Shown: positions 24,074-32,655 of the stretch, piece by piece
Layout of the letters: every line of letters begins with the position of its first letter
Position numbering within the stretch: the first letter of the stretch is position 1
Assembly: GCF_002029235.1 (NCBI RefSeq)
Contig: NZ_MZGV01000002.1
Coordinates: 62,001 to 126,000 of the forward strand
DNA from: Clostridium oryzae
GTDB taxonomy: Bacteria; Bacillota; Clostridia; Clostridiales; Clostridiaceae
Direction of reading: 5' to 3'
Length of the DNA stretch: 64,000 nt
Translations under genes and position numbers: made by a program
Notes under the pieces: generated by a model
Told to the model about the DNA's origin: nothing
What the model saw: the letters and a program-made list of their open reading frames with translations, nothing else
Databases searched by the model: none

Positions 24074-26008
24074 TTAATCTTTTTTATAAAAATCACATTC
24101 AAACCCATCAGCACGAAGCAAAAGCCCCTGAGCCCAAGGTGGTGTCTGTCCCATAAGAGCACATATATCTGGAACAGATACTTCTAAAGGAACCTCTAAA
24201 ACTACCTCATCATGGACATGCATTACAATATCAAAACCTTTTTCATTAAGCTTTCTCATGGCATAGCAAAGAAGATCTCTTGAAATGGCCTGCACGATGT
24301 TCTCAACAAACTTCGGACCATAGCTTTCAATACGCTCCCACTTCTTTGTGGCACCAACGCCTTCATACGTCACTGTTTCACTGCCGAATCTGTTAATCCC
24401 CATCCTTGGTTTGACATAGGTAAGCTGTCTCCCGGATGGCAGCCATATCAACAGCATTCCACTACGATATTCAAATCGGATACGATGAGTTTCTGTTCTG
24501 GATCTTTCTTTTACAGCTTTTTTAACTGCTCTATCGACATCCCACCAAAGCCTAACAATGTTTGGATTCGCATTTCTCCACGCATATACCAGTGGCTTTA
24601 ACTCTTCTTCGGTAAGACCCATATCAAGTGCTCCCATTGCTTTTAACGCACCAACCGATCCACCATAACCCAAGGCCAACTCCGCAATTTTTCCTTTTTG
24701 TCTGAGTGGACTACCTTTTGTGACTTCTTCCAAGGGGACCCTAAACATCTGGGAAGCGGATGCTTCGTAAATCTTGCCATGGGTAGCGAATACCTCATTT
24801 CTCCATGTCTCGCCTGCGAGCCAGGCAATCACTCTAGCTTCAATTGCACTAAAATCAGCAACAATAAACTTATATCCTTTCTTTGGAACAAAGGCAGTAC
24901 GGATTAACTCGGACAAAACTCCTGGAACAGAATCGTACAATAATTCCAAGGCCTCAAAATGACCACCTCTAACTAACCTTCGCGCCTGCTCCAGATCCGG
25001 CAAATGGTTCTGCGGAAGATTTTGAACTTGTATAAGCCTCCCTGCAAATCTGCCGGTTCGATTGGCACCATAAAACTGCAATAGACCACGTGCTCTTTCA
25101 TCTGCACATACTGCATTTTCCATAGCGGTGTATTTCTTTACACTGGACTTGGCTAGTAGTTGCCTCAATTCCAGCACTTCACTCAGGTGATCTGGAGCTT
25201 CCTTTAATAGTGCCTTAACTGACGCCTTATCAAGACTATCCGTTTCCAGACCACTTTCCGATAGCCAGGTTTTCATCTGGGTCACTGAGTTTGGATTTTC
25301 AAGTTTAGTAAGCTCTTTTAGTCGGCTTGTGAATTCCTCTCGGGTTTGTTCATCACACTGGATAGCCTGCCTTACCAATTCTAAATCCAATTGAATACCT
25401 CGATCATTAATCTGCTGGTCTAGAATATAGTTCTGCCACTCCTCTTCTGGCATAGGGAACTTATGAAGCTTTGCCTGTATGGAAAGTTCAGCTTCAACAT
25501 CTCGAAGGTTATATGCTTTGAAACTCTCCCACTTTTCTAAAGCATGCTCCGGTAGATTGCGAGTTCGGCCTCCATTAGACTGAGTCGCTTTGCAGGGAAC
25601 TGAGAAATATCTTATGAGTTCCTTACCCTCAGTCAGCTTTTTCTTATCAGCTCCTGTTACAAGAGCCGCTCCTTCTAGCGATAGAGGAAGTCCTAGGTAG
25701 GCAGACCACACCATCGTACAACGCCATGAAGCAGGCTCAAGCCAGACACCAAAATGACGAGACAAGCAGATTCGTTCAAATTGAGCATTAAATGCCCACT
25801 TTATAATCTGGCTATCTAGAACTGCATTCTGGATTTCTTGTGGGATCTTTTCGCCACATGCTAAATCAACTACCTGTACAGGACCACCATCCACACTGTA
25901 GCCCAAAAGTAGGATTTGAAAATCCGGTGCTTCAGCGTAACGATAGACCCCGCTTTTGGCGATGTCTACGCTACTATATGTTTCTATATCTATGCTGAGG
26001 GTTCTCAT
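24074..26008 (-). CDS. Phage DNA polymerase, family A
   Basis: A 644-residue polymerase. The exonuclease domain begins TLSIDIETYSSVDI (Asp and Glu at 7-9), and the polymerase domain carries motif A VADFSAIEARVIAWLAGE (Asp 385), motif B KGSPLRQKGKIAELALGYGG (431-450) and motif C HVHDEVVLEV (597-606). All catalytic residues visible are intact. It replicates the phage genome with the VapE protein. It overlaps the DUF2815 gene by 4 bases, in the common order DUF2800-DUF2815-polymerase. Confidence 0.95.
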   Translation of the reverse strand: MRTLSIDIETYSSVDIAKSGVYRYAEAPDFQILLLGYSVDGGPVQVVDLACGEKIPQEIQNAVLDSQIIKWAFNAQFERICLSRHFGVWLEPASWRCTMVWSAYLGLPLSLEGAALVTGADKKKLTEGKELIRYFSVPCKATQSNGGRTRNLPEHALEKWESFKAYNLRDVEAELSIQAKLHKFPMPEEEWQNYILDQQINDRGIQLDLELVRQAIQCDEQTREEFTSRLKELTKLENPNSVTQMKTWLSESGLETDSLDKASVKALLKEAPDHLSEVLELRQLLAKSSVKKYTAMENAVCADERARGLLQFYGANRTGRFAGRLIQVQNLPQNHLPDLEQARRLVRGGHFEALELLYDSVPGVLSELIRTAFVPKKGYKFIVADFSAIEARVIAWLAGETWRNEVFATHGKIYEASASQMFRVPLEEVTKGSPLRQKGKIAELALGYGGSVGALKAMGALDMGLTEEELKPLVYAWRNANPNIVRLWWDVDRAVKKAVKERSRTETHRIRFEYRSGMLLIWLPSGRQLTYVKPRMGINRFGSETVTYEGVGATKKWERIESYGPKFVENIVQAISRDLLCYAMRKLNEKGFDIVMHVHDEVVLEVPLEVSVPDICALMGQTPPWAQGLLLRADGFECDFYKKD

Positions 26009-26565
26009 GATAAAAAGTCGTCATCCACGTCAGTGGCAAAGTCATCAGCTGCATTGGTTCTACCGCCTAAAGGCTCACCATCGCGGATTTTTTGAATGTT
26101 TCCAAGGCCACACGCTATACCCTTATTTCCATTGGAGTTAAAGGCGTAGAAGTTGATACTCACTCTTGCATAGACACCGGAGTACACTTCTGAACGATCA
26201 AGGATTGGATTGACGTTTCTGTCTACAATTTGTGGAGCAGTATTGCTGTTGGCATTGATAAAATAGCTGTTGGCATAAGCCTCATCATCCGGACGATCAA
26301 TGTCGCCATCACGCAGAGGGAGCTTGAGAACTGCTTTATTGGGAATCTTCCCACCGAATTTACCTTTACCTTCCTCTATGGCGGCATTCACTGCTTCGTT
26401 GATAGCGCTTAAGGTTTTAGTATCACTCTTAGGGATAATCAGGCTCACACTGTATTTTTCAGTACCGCCATTGATAGATTTAGGTTCCCAGACATTGGCA
26501 TAAGAGAGTCGTACAACTCCTGTGATTACTTTCGTTGGGTTCGTTCTTTTTACTGTTTTTGACAT
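26005..26565 (-). CDS. DUF2815-type protein (likely ssDNA-binding)
   Basis: About 186 residues from ATG 26565 with GGAGGTATA upstream. It reads NPTKVITGVVRLSYANVWEP near the start, VYARVSINFYAFNSNGNKG in the middle and an acidic tail AADDFATDVDDDFLS. The beta-rich body and acidic tail are those expected for single-strand DNA-binding proteins, which is the usual proposal for DUF2815. It lies between DUF2800 and the polymerase. Confidence 0.8.
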   Translation of the reverse strand: MSKTVKRTNPTKVITGVVRLSYANVWEPKSINGGTEKYSVSLIIPKSDTKTLSAINEAVNAAIEEGKGKFGGKIPNKAVLKLPLRDGDIDRPDDEAYANSYFINANSNTAPQIVDRNVNPILDRSEVYSGVYARVSINFYAFNSNGNKGIACGLGNIQKIRDGEPLGGRTNAADDFATDVDDDFLS

Positions 26566-26569
26566 AGTA

Positions 26570-27697
26570 TTATACCTCCATAAAATCATTTTTTGCTGAT
26601 GATGTGTTCATTTCAGGACGCTTGTCTGAAACTGGTACTAGCGTCGGTTTGCCTGGTGGCTTCATAATTAGTCCACCAAGGACTTCATTAAATTTTGTCT
26701 TGCCCATCAATTTCTCCATTTCAGTAATAGTGATGAGACTTTGCTTGTATATGTCGCGATAACCTGCATTCTTTGCCGCTTCTGCGACCGCTTCTTCATC
26801 TTTGTATTTACGGTTGGAACGGCCTTCGACTACTTTAAAGCCGGGCCACTTCTTTCCATGATTAACTGCTGCATCTGTCGCATAGGCTATAATCTCATTT
26901 GTCCATCTGGTGAGATCACCGATAGAAGATAGAATCTCAGCAATTTCTTCATCTGATAAAAGTGGCGGTAGCGCAAACTCAAATGTAGCCAGTTTCATTT
27001 TCGCTTCTGCTCTTGCTCGACATTTCACTGCAGCCCGACAAAATTGACACCACTCTCCGGGGCAATAGTTTCCGTCACCAGCGAAGGCCAGTTCAGCTTT
27101 AGGTTTCAAAACTTCTTCAGCCCATCGATACAAGCTTTCTTTTGAGACTGTGGACGTGCTGATATTTTCACGACGAGGTTGATAAATTGTCATTGAAACC
27201 ATCTCGATGTCATAAATACCATCAAAGAGATCCAGTGCACCAAGGGCATATAGTTTCATTTGAGGATTGTCCTCTGCGCTGACTAAGACACCCTGACCAT
27301 ACTTAAAATCAATAATGTGAAGAGTTCCATCAGCTATAATTACACAATCCCCGGTCCCAAAGCCATCAGGAACATACTTTGAAAAATCAAGCCGCTGTTC
27401 TATCAAGATTAAGGGGTCACTACATGTCTGCTTGGCTTGCTCAATCACTTCAAGCACATACTCTACATATCCATCGGTGTAATTATCCATCTCATCTGAG
27501 TCATATGGAGAAACCGGCTTTTTTGATCTCATCTTAAGCGCTTTGCGGAGCTTGTGCTCACTTAACGCATGGGCAGCTGTGCCTTCAGCCGCAGCTTCAC
27601 CGCTGTTGTCGTCAAACTCCAGCTCCAACCTCGCTGATGGTGTGCAGTTTAACCACCTATGGGCTCCAGATGCAGAGAGAATTGCATGTTTACTCAT
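26570..27697 (-). CDS. DUF2800 protein, RecB-like PD-(D/E)XK nuclease
   Basis: A 375-residue protein starting MSKHAILSASGAHRWLNCTP. The RecB-like nuclease core is seen in GTAAHALSEHKL, GFGTGDCVIIADGTLHIID and the E/D-x-K-like IDFKYGQGVLV. A Cys cluster YCPGEWCQFCRAAVKC (~residues 207-222) fits the iron-sulfur motif of Cas4/AddB-like nucleases. It probably processes DNA ends with the DUF2815 protein during replication or recombination. It overlaps the preceding small gene by 4 bases. Confidence 0.85.
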   Translation of the reverse strand: MSKHAILSASGAHRWLNCTPSARLELEFDDNSGEAAAEGTAAHALSEHKLRKALKMRSKKPVSPYDSDEMDNYTDGYVEYVLEVIEQAKQTCSDPLILIEQRLDFSKYVPDGFGTGDCVIIADGTLHIIDFKYGQGVLVSAEDNPQMKLYALGALDLFDGIYDIEMVSMTIYQPRRENISTSTVSKESLYRWAEEVLKPKAELAFAGDGNYCPGEWCQFCRAAVKCRARAEAKMKLATFEFALPPLLSDEEIAEILSSIGDLTRWTNEIIAYATDAAVNHGKKWPGFKVVEGRSNRKYKDEEAVAEAAKNAGYRDIYKQSLITITEMEKLMGKTKFNEVLGGLIMKPPGKPTLVPVSDKRPEMNTSSAKNDFMEV

Positions 27698-28011
27698 TTC
27701 AATCCCTCCGCATCGGCAAGAAGTGCAGCATACTTGCTTGGATCAATCTGGCTGAGTTTTGATGCACCATACTTTTCTAGAAGTGCTCTTACTTCAGCTG
27801 TAAATCCGTCATGGCTTTTTTCCGCAAGTACCGCCCTTACTTCTTCTAAGGTGAGCTGCTTTTCTTCAGATTGTTTTTCAGGCTTTGGTTGCTCTGGCTT
27901 TGTAATCTCATGAGGCCCATTACTTGCTATTGCATCAGCTACAGCCTGAACACTATCTGCCAGAGCTCTAAGATCTGACACCACATCGAGAAGGAGCTTA
28001 ATCTTACTCAT
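27694..28011 (-). CDS. Small phage replication-module protein
   Basis: A 105-residue protein, MSKIKLLLDVVSDLRALADS, with a Pro/Lys/Glu-rich linker (~35-50) and a C-terminal helical domain reading LEEVRAVLAEKSHDGFTAEV and LLEKYGASKLSQIDPSKYAA. I recognise the type from related phages, where it is often mislabelled as an rRNA biogenesis protein; no function is established. ATG 28011 is preferred since AGGAGG is 8 bases upstream. It overlaps its neighbours on both sides. Confidence 0.7.
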   Translation of the reverse strand: MSKIKLLLDVVSDLRALADSVQAVADAIASNGPHEITKPEQPKPEKQSEEKQLTLEEVRAVLAEKSHDGFTAEVRALLEKYGASKLSQIDPSKYAALLADAEGLK

Positions 28012-28213
28012 GACCCACACCTCCTTCCTTGATTTCCTTTATTTCTACCGTCTCAACTGAGTCACCGGGAGTAATTACAAGCAGACTGACTTTCTTTCCA
28101 AATAGGAAATCAAGCATTCTCGCTCGGATTGTCTTCCGACTGCTTTGAATTACTGAGCTTCTTTCGCCACCGGGCCTTGCCACATTGATTGTGACTTTGT
28201 GTTTAAGGTTCAT
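28004..28213 (-). CDS. Hypothetical early phage protein
   Basis: A 69-residue basic protein, MNLKHKVTINVARPGGERSS, with RARMLDFLFGKKVSLLVITP and an acidic end. No family recognised with certainty; similar small proteins lie before the DUF2800 operon in other phages. It overlaps the next gene by 8 bases and begins the operon after two terminator-like hairpins. Confidence 0.6.
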   Translation of the reverse strand: MNLKHKVTINVARPGGERSSVIQSSRKTIRARMLDFLFGKKVSLLVITPGDSVETVEIKEIKEGGVGHE

Positions 28214-28262
28214 ATTCCATCTCCTTTCTGGGGGCGATTTATCTGCCCCTCACCGATAAGCG

Positions 28263-28328
28263 AAAAAGAGAGTTCTTTCGAACCCCCTTTTCAGAAAAGA
28301 TTTTTTTATAAAGGGTTCTTGCGAACCC
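28263..28328 (-). terminator. Two tandem terminator-like hairpins after the sigma-like gene
   Basis: Minus strand first GGGTTC-GCAA-GAACCC (28313-28328, few Ts after it), then GGGTTC-GAAA-GAGTTC-type stem (28270-28285) followed by TCTTTTT. The second is the better terminator. Confidence 0.6.
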
Positions 28329-28330
28329 AA

Positions 28331-28825
28331 TTAGGATAGAATTTTTCTAAGTCTTTCTTGAAGCTTCTTAAGGCGACCACGAATAGCCGCTTCTGTAACA
28401 CCTTCTTCTGTTGCAATATCAGTGTTGGATCGTTTTTCAAGGTATACTTTTTTGAAGAGTTCTTTTTGTTGTGGTAAAAGACACTCCATTGCCTTGGTTA
28501 ACTTGTCCAGCATATCTTGATGTTCAGCCTCATCTTCTGCTTGTATAATTAGCTGTTCTGGATTCGCAGTATCATCTGCAAGATACTTATTGCGGTCATT
28601 TGCCGCTTCCTCTTCGCCATCATGATAAGCATCCAGATGTGTTGTCACTCGATAATCGTACCGGCGCTGCTCGTCCACTTCGTCATCATCCATAGTATGT
28701 AAAAGCTCGATATCAGCTTCGGTGACTCCATCTTCACCTGGGGTAATCACAATCTTTGTTCCTTCAGCAGTGTAATAAATGTAGTTAGTTCTCTTCTTTT
28801 TACTTGTTTTGTACGCTCTTTTCAT
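28331..28825 (-). CDS. Sigma-70-like regulator of the early region
   Basis: A 164-residue protein from ATG 28825 (MKRAYKTSKKKRTNYIYYTA), with CAAAGGAGTC upstream. The C-terminal ~65 residues are a sigma region 4-like domain: CLLPQQKELFKKVYLEKRSN then EEGVTEAAIRGRLKKLQERL. The N-terminal part is beta-rich and acidic and lacks region 2, so it may act as a partner or anti-terminator rather than a full sigma factor. A longer frame reaches 28939, but it runs through the hairpin leader. Similar genes occur in clostridial phages and conjugative elements. Confidence 0.75.
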   Translation of the reverse strand: MKRAYKTSKKKRTNYIYYTAEGTKIVITPGEDGVTEADIELLHTMDDDEVDEQRRYDYRVTTHLDAYHDGEEEAANDRNKYLADDTANPEQLIIQAEDEAEHQDMLDKLTKAMECLLPQQKELFKKVYLEKRSNTDIATEEGVTEAAIRGRLKKLQERLRKILS

Positions 28826-28862
28826 AATTTGACTCCTTTGGTTTTCAAAATTTGGCTTTGAA

Positions 28863-28966
28863 AAATCCGCAGGAGCCGGTTTTCTTTTATCCGCAGAGCA
28901 GAAAAAAAGACGGGCAGGAAACACTTTCAAAGTGTTCATCCTGTCCGTCTAGCGGCTCTGCGGATT
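28863..28966 (-). promoter_or_regulatory. Structured leader/attenuator before the sigma-like gene
   Basis: A strong terminator hairpin (28908-28950, about 20 paired bases with small bulges) is followed by seven Ts on the minus strand. The segment ATCCGCAGAGC just before it (28955-28965) can pair either with GCTCTGCGGAT just after the Ts (28889-28899) or with a second copy GGCTCCTGCGGATT (28864-28877). This gives two alternative folds around a terminator. The regulatory reading is inferred. Confidence 0.6.
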
Positions 28967-28994
28967 ATTTCGTATAATTGCTTGATCACAATTC

Positions 28995-29144
28995 TTAAAT
29001 TGCCTCAGAGTTAATAACTTTCATGGTGCCATCTTCCATGAACTGAATAACTGTCTTAAACCCTCTCTGAACAATTTCAACTATTTTATTTGAAGCATCT
29101 GCTCGACAAACTGTCTTACCATTACCATTCTTAATCACTTCCAT
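28995..29144 (-). CDS. 49-residue early phage protein
   Basis: ATG 29144 with a CGGAGGTGAGG site opens a 49-codon frame reading MEVIKNGNGKTVCRADASNK, then IVEIVQRGFKTVIQFMEDG and ending VINSEAI. The good ribosome site and protein-like composition support a real gene. The likely function is unknown; it is the first minus-strand gene of the early region and precedes the structured leader. Confidence 0.6.
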   Translation of the reverse strand: MEVIKNGNGKTVCRADASNKIVEIVQRGFKTVIQFMEDGTMKVINSEAI

Positions 29145-29207
29145 GCCCTCACCTCCGTTTCACTTAATAAAGATAATTTGTTTTTATTCGCGCAGTATAT
29201 TGATGCG

Positions 29208-29251
29208 TTCGCAAATATAAAATTGAAATTTGCGAAAATACGTGATATAAT
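29208..29251 (+). promoter_or_regulatory. Promoter and inverted-repeat operator of the defence operon
   Basis: TTGAAA (29223-29228), 17 bases, TATAAT (29246-29251) is close to consensus. A perfect inverted repeat TTCGCAAAT (29208-29216) and ATTTGCGAA (29228-29236) spans the -35 box. The left half also overlaps a possible minus-strand promoter for the phage early genes, so one repressor could control both directions. Confidence 0.7.
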
Positions 29252-29322
29252 TGTAAAAAGTTGTGTACATTACAGATGGACTGTACAGTGTCAACTTCCT
29301 TTGAAACAATTGTAGTAAAAAT

Positions 29323-29346
29323 AAAAAAACCATCTCTAACAGATGG
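29323..29346 (-). terminator. Weak minus-strand terminator
   Basis: CCATCT-CTAAC-AGATGG stem (6 bp); on the minus strand it is followed by seven Ts. It could block transcription running leftward into the phage early region. Confidence 0.4.
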
Positions 29347-29394
29347 GTACAGATGGATACAACCGGATACAAAGCATGAAGGAGGTAATTTCTA

Positions 29395-30549
29395 TTGATA
29401 TTGACATTTAGCGAATTCGCACAAATCCTGATGCCCATATTAGGTTCTGGGGCAAATACTGCAGAATTTACTAAAGAGTTGTTCTCTAATATCACTACTT
29501 TTCCAGATGATATGGATGGAGATTACAACCCTATTCATGACGTTACAAGTTCAGCTCTAAAAAGCTATTTTAATGGCACTAGGCCTATTTCATCTATGGC
29601 GAAAAAAATTAATAAATACATAGATATAGATAAGTTTGAGAACTATATTAATTCGGCAAATGAAGACGCTCAAAGCTCCTTAGGTAGTAAACTTTCGGAG
29701 TATTTTCCAGACATTAATGCGTTCAATACGCCTGAAAAGTGCGCTAAAATTTTCAAAGATATTCTTATTGAAAGTGCAACATCAGGAAAAAGCAAAAAAG
29801 CCACTTCTACATCAAGTAAAAGTGGCCAATTAATAAGTGTTGACGTGCTAAAAAACGAGTTTGGTCTACGTCTAATTTTAGAGTCAAATGGTATTTGCCC
29901 CAACGATAATTGCTATCAACCTCTGTATGTTACGAGCAACAATGGTAAGACAGCAGCTAATTACGAAATTGCTCAAATCGATCCAAAATTGAAACCTGAT
30001 AGCTATGAAAACCTTATTGCTTTGTGTCCAAAATGTAAAAATAAGTATTTGTTATCTCCAAGTCAAGATGATATTAAACGCATGGCAGATATTAAAAGAC
30101 ATCTTATGCTAGAAGCTAATGCTATTGAAGCTTTGGCTGATTCAAAGATAGAAGAGGGCGTAAATAGAGTTTTAAGAAAAATAAGCACCACTCCATTCAC
30201 AGAATTGATTCCTTTAAACTACGATCCAGTTGAAGTAAAAAGAAAGATTAAGAGAGACAATGTCCCTCTTTTTATCAAAATTCAAAGCAGTGTTAATATC
30301 TACTATCTTTATGTTGAGAATTTATTTCAACAGTTGAGTAAAGAAGGTCAATTACGGTTTGAGCCATTCTCCATGCAAGTGAAATTAAATTACTGGAATC
30401 TACGTGATCAGGGTTTATCACAATCTGATATCTATTATAAATTAGTTGATTGGCTTGCTAAAAACACAAATGAAAGTAAAGAACCGTGCGAAGTGATTAT
30501 TTCATATTTCGTACAGAAGTGCGAGGTGTTCGATGTTATTGCCGAATAA
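29395..30549 (+). CDS. ABC-3C effector with degenerate HNH domain
   Basis: A 384-residue protein with a TTG start at 29395, 9 bases after GGAGG. Residues 1-145 are helical. Residues ~150-217 are HNH-like with zinc Cys pairs CPNDNC (168-173) and CPKC (211-214) and the conserved NLIALC stretch. The catalytic His of the usual AHI motif is Gln (AQID, 194) and the final His is Lys (215), so nuclease activity is doubtful. Residues ~265-384 match the C-terminal domain of ABC three-component systems. It overlaps the middle component gene by 17 bases, completing a three-gene ABC-3C set. Confidence 0.75.
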   Translation: MILTFSEFAQILMPILGSGANTAEFTKELFSNITTFPDDMDGDYNPIHDVTSSALKSYFNGTRPISSMAKKINKYIDIDKFENYINSANEDAQSSLGSKLSEYFPDINAFNTPEKCAKIFKDILIESATSGKSKKATSTSSKSGQLISVDVLKNEFGLRLILESNGICPNDNCYQPLYVTSNNGKTAANYEIAQIDPKLKPDSYENLIALCPKCKNKYLLSPSQDDIKRMADIKRHLMLEANAIEALADSKIEEGVNRVLRKISTTPFTELIPLNYDPVEVKRKIKRDNVPLFIKIQSSVNIYYLYVENLFQQLSKEGQLRFEPFSMQVKLNYWNLRDQGLSQSDIYYKLVDWLAKNTNESKEPCEVIISYFVQKCEVFDVIAE

Positions 30550-30760
30550 AATTTTCACATATAACGAAAGTATATTGTCTAAATTCCCTTTTGTCCTTAA
30601 AGAACTGTCAATTTCTCCACAATCAGTAATAACTCTTTACATGAAGATGCGGCCTCTGATATCTGATGTGGGCGAATATATAGAAATCCTCGATTCTCTT
30701 TATGCATTACAGAAGATTGAATACGACGAAGATCGAGAGGTGTTGATATATGTTAGTTGA
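30533..30760 (+). CDS. ABC-3C middle component
   Basis: A 75-residue protein, MLLPNKIFTYNESILSKFPF, then LSISPQSVITLYMKMRP and LDSLYALQKIEYDEDREVLI. The size and winged-helix-like pattern fit the small middle component (MC6-like) of ABC three-component systems, which links the effector to the ATPase. It overlaps both neighbours (17 and 11 bases), so all three are translated together. The subfamily label is tentative. Confidence 0.7.
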   Translation: MLLPNKIFTYNESILSKFPFVLKELSISPQSVITLYMKMRPLISDVGEYIEILDSLYALQKIEYDEDREVLIYVS

Positions 30761-32402
30761 AATACATTGTGATGAATTTATGTCCTATGGAAAGCCCCGA
30801 AAACCTATCATTTTCCATGAAGGACTTAATACTGTGCTCGGCGGCCAATCAGCAGATAATTCTATTGGTAAATCTACGTTCCTTCTAATCATAGATTATG
30901 TTTTTGGAGGCGATACTTACAAGTATTCAGATGCTGCACACAAACTGAAAAACCACTTTATTAAATTTGCTTTTAAGTTTGATAATCAACACTATTATTT
31001 TTGTAGAGATATTGTTAACAGTGAGGAGGTTTCTGTTTGCGATAAAAACTATAATATTCAAAAAACTATACCACTTCAGGAGTTTAAAGATTTTCTATTT
31101 TCAAAATACAATATTAATCTTCCTCATGTTACTTTTAGAGATGTTGTCGGGCGCTATTTCAGAATTTACGGTAAAGATAATCATTCTGAGAAAAAGCCTC
31201 TCCACTCAACCAGCTCAGAACCAGCTGAAAAGGCAATCACTGCTTTAGAAAAACTTTTTAATGTTTTTGATAGAATTCAAGAATATAAAACGGTTGAGTC
31301 AATGAAGAAAGATAAGTTTGCAACATTTAAAAAGGCAAGGAAATTTGAGCTTTTGCCCTTCTCAATTACAACAAAACGTCAGTATAAAGAAAATGAAAAG
31401 GAAATTGCAAGATTACGGGAAGCTTTAGTTAATCTCACAGAACAAATAGACAAAGATTTATCACATGATGATCTAGTCCATGCGGAAGAAGCGTCAGCCA
31501 TAAAAGCTGAAATAACCTCTATTAAGAGGCAGAGAAGCAGACTATTATCTCAACTTAAAGTTGTAACAAAAAACTTGAGTGGCGAACGCGTTATATCTGA
31601 AAGCGATATAGTTGAATTAGCGCAATTCTTTCCAGAGGCGGATATAAGAAAAATTAAAGATATTAACAGATTTCATGGTAAGATGCAGCAAATATTAAGC
31701 GACGAAATGACTGAAGAGGCGGAAAGATTGCGGGTATTAATTGAGTCTACTGAAATAGAAATATCTAGACTTGAAGATGATTTACGGAAACTTGGTATTC
31801 CTGCGAATCTTTCAAAACGTTTTTTAGAAAATTATTCAGAAATAGAACGAAAAATCAATATGCTGGAAGCACAAAATAGTGCCTATATTAATTCAACTAA
31901 TCTAAAGGAGGAGGTAAAAATAGCCTCTGAAAATCTTAGAATAGCCCAAGAAAAAGAACTGCGTTTTATAGAGAGCGAAATTAATGAGCAGATGGTCCGT
32001 TTCAATGATTTTATTTATGATGAAACCCGTAAGGCTCCTGTTATTGATTTAGATAATGGAAAGAGATATGAATTTTACACTCCTGACGATACCGGTACGG
32101 GGACTTCATTTAAAAGCCTTATTATTTTTGACTTGAGCATTCTTAAATTAACTCCACTACCTGCTATTGCTCACGATTCTCTAATTTTTAAAAACATAGG
32201 TGATGCTCCGATTGACAAGATAATGGAGTTGTACATGCAAAGTAAAAAACAGATTTTCATCTCTCTTGATAAAGATGGTGCTTACTCTGAAAAAACAAGG
32301 TCTATACTTAACAAAACAGCCGTATTGCATCTTAATGAAGGCGGCGATGAATTATTTGGTCGCTCTTGGAACAAAAAAGATGCGACCCAAGGAGGCTTAT
32401 AA
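30750..32402 (+). CDS. ABC-3C ATPase, DUF2326 (Rad50/RecN-like)
   Basis: A 550-residue SMC-like ATPase. The N-terminal half-domain has LGGQSADNSIGKSTFLLIID (Walker A about residues 31-47); residues ~215-420 are long coiled coil broken near 280-300; the C-terminal half-domain has DDTGTGTSFKSLIIFDLSIL (signature region) and PAIAHDSLIFKNIGD with the Walker B/D-loop area. The DUF2326 type is the ATPase partner of ABC-3C systems, predicted to sense invader nucleoprotein and release the effector. It ends at TAATG, sharing one base with the XRE gene. Confidence 0.8.
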   Translation: MLVEIHCDEFMSYGKPRKPIIFHEGLNTVLGGQSADNSIGKSTFLLIIDYVFGGDTYKYSDAAHKLKNHFIKFAFKFDNQHYYFCRDIVNSEEVSVCDKNYNIQKTIPLQEFKDFLFSKYNINLPHVTFRDVVGRYFRIYGKDNHSEKKPLHSTSSEPAEKAITALEKLFNVFDRIQEYKTVESMKKDKFATFKKARKFELLPFSITTKRQYKENEKEIARLREALVNLTEQIDKDLSHDDLVHAEEASAIKAEITSIKRQRSRLLSQLKVVTKNLSGERVISESDIVELAQFFPEADIRKIKDINRFHGKMQQILSDEMTEEAERLRVLIESTEIEISRLEDDLRKLGIPANLSKRFLENYSEIERKINMLEAQNSAYINSTNLKEEVKIASENLRIAQEKELRFIESEINEQMVRFNDFIYDETRKAPVIDLDNGKRYEFYTPDDTGTGTSFKSLIIFDLSILKLTPLPAIAHDSLIFKNIGDAPIDKIMELYMQSKKQIFISLDKDGAYSEKTRSILNKTAVLHLNEGGDELFGRSWNKKDATQGGL

Positions 32403-32614
32403 TGTATATAAGTTATAACAAACTATGGAAGCTGCTAATTGACAAAAATATGAATAAACAAGATCTAAAAAAACTTAGCGGTGTTAGTTCTGCCTCTATT
32501 GCAAAACTAGGTAAAGGCGAAAACATCACTACAGATGTATTAGTCAAAATCTGTAAAGCACTTGATTGTGATATAACAGATATTATGGAGTTAATTCACG
32601 AAGAGAAGAAATGA
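32402..32614 (+). CDS. Small XRE-family (Cro-like) regulator
   Basis: A 70-residue helix-turn-helix protein starting MYISYNKLWKLLIDKNMNKQ with recognition region GVSSASIAKLGKGENITTDV and ending ALDCDITDIMEL. ATG 32402 has GGAGG upstream and overlaps the ATPase stop. This short XRE form is common next to type I hsdM genes. It is a good candidate to bind the inverted repeat at 29208-29236 and adjust expression of the whole operon, which would be autoregulation. Confidence 0.85.
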   Translation: MYISYNKLWKLLIDKNMNKQDLKKLSGVSSASIAKLGKGENITTDVLVKICKALDCDITDIMELIHEEKK

Positions 32615-32655
32615 ACATTCAACAACAAAGAAAATATGGAAAGGAAGCGTTTTAT

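Noticed and set aside
28826-28939. N-terminal extension of the sigma-like protein
   Set aside because: The frame passes through the terminator hairpin; AAGGAG is placed for ATG 28825.
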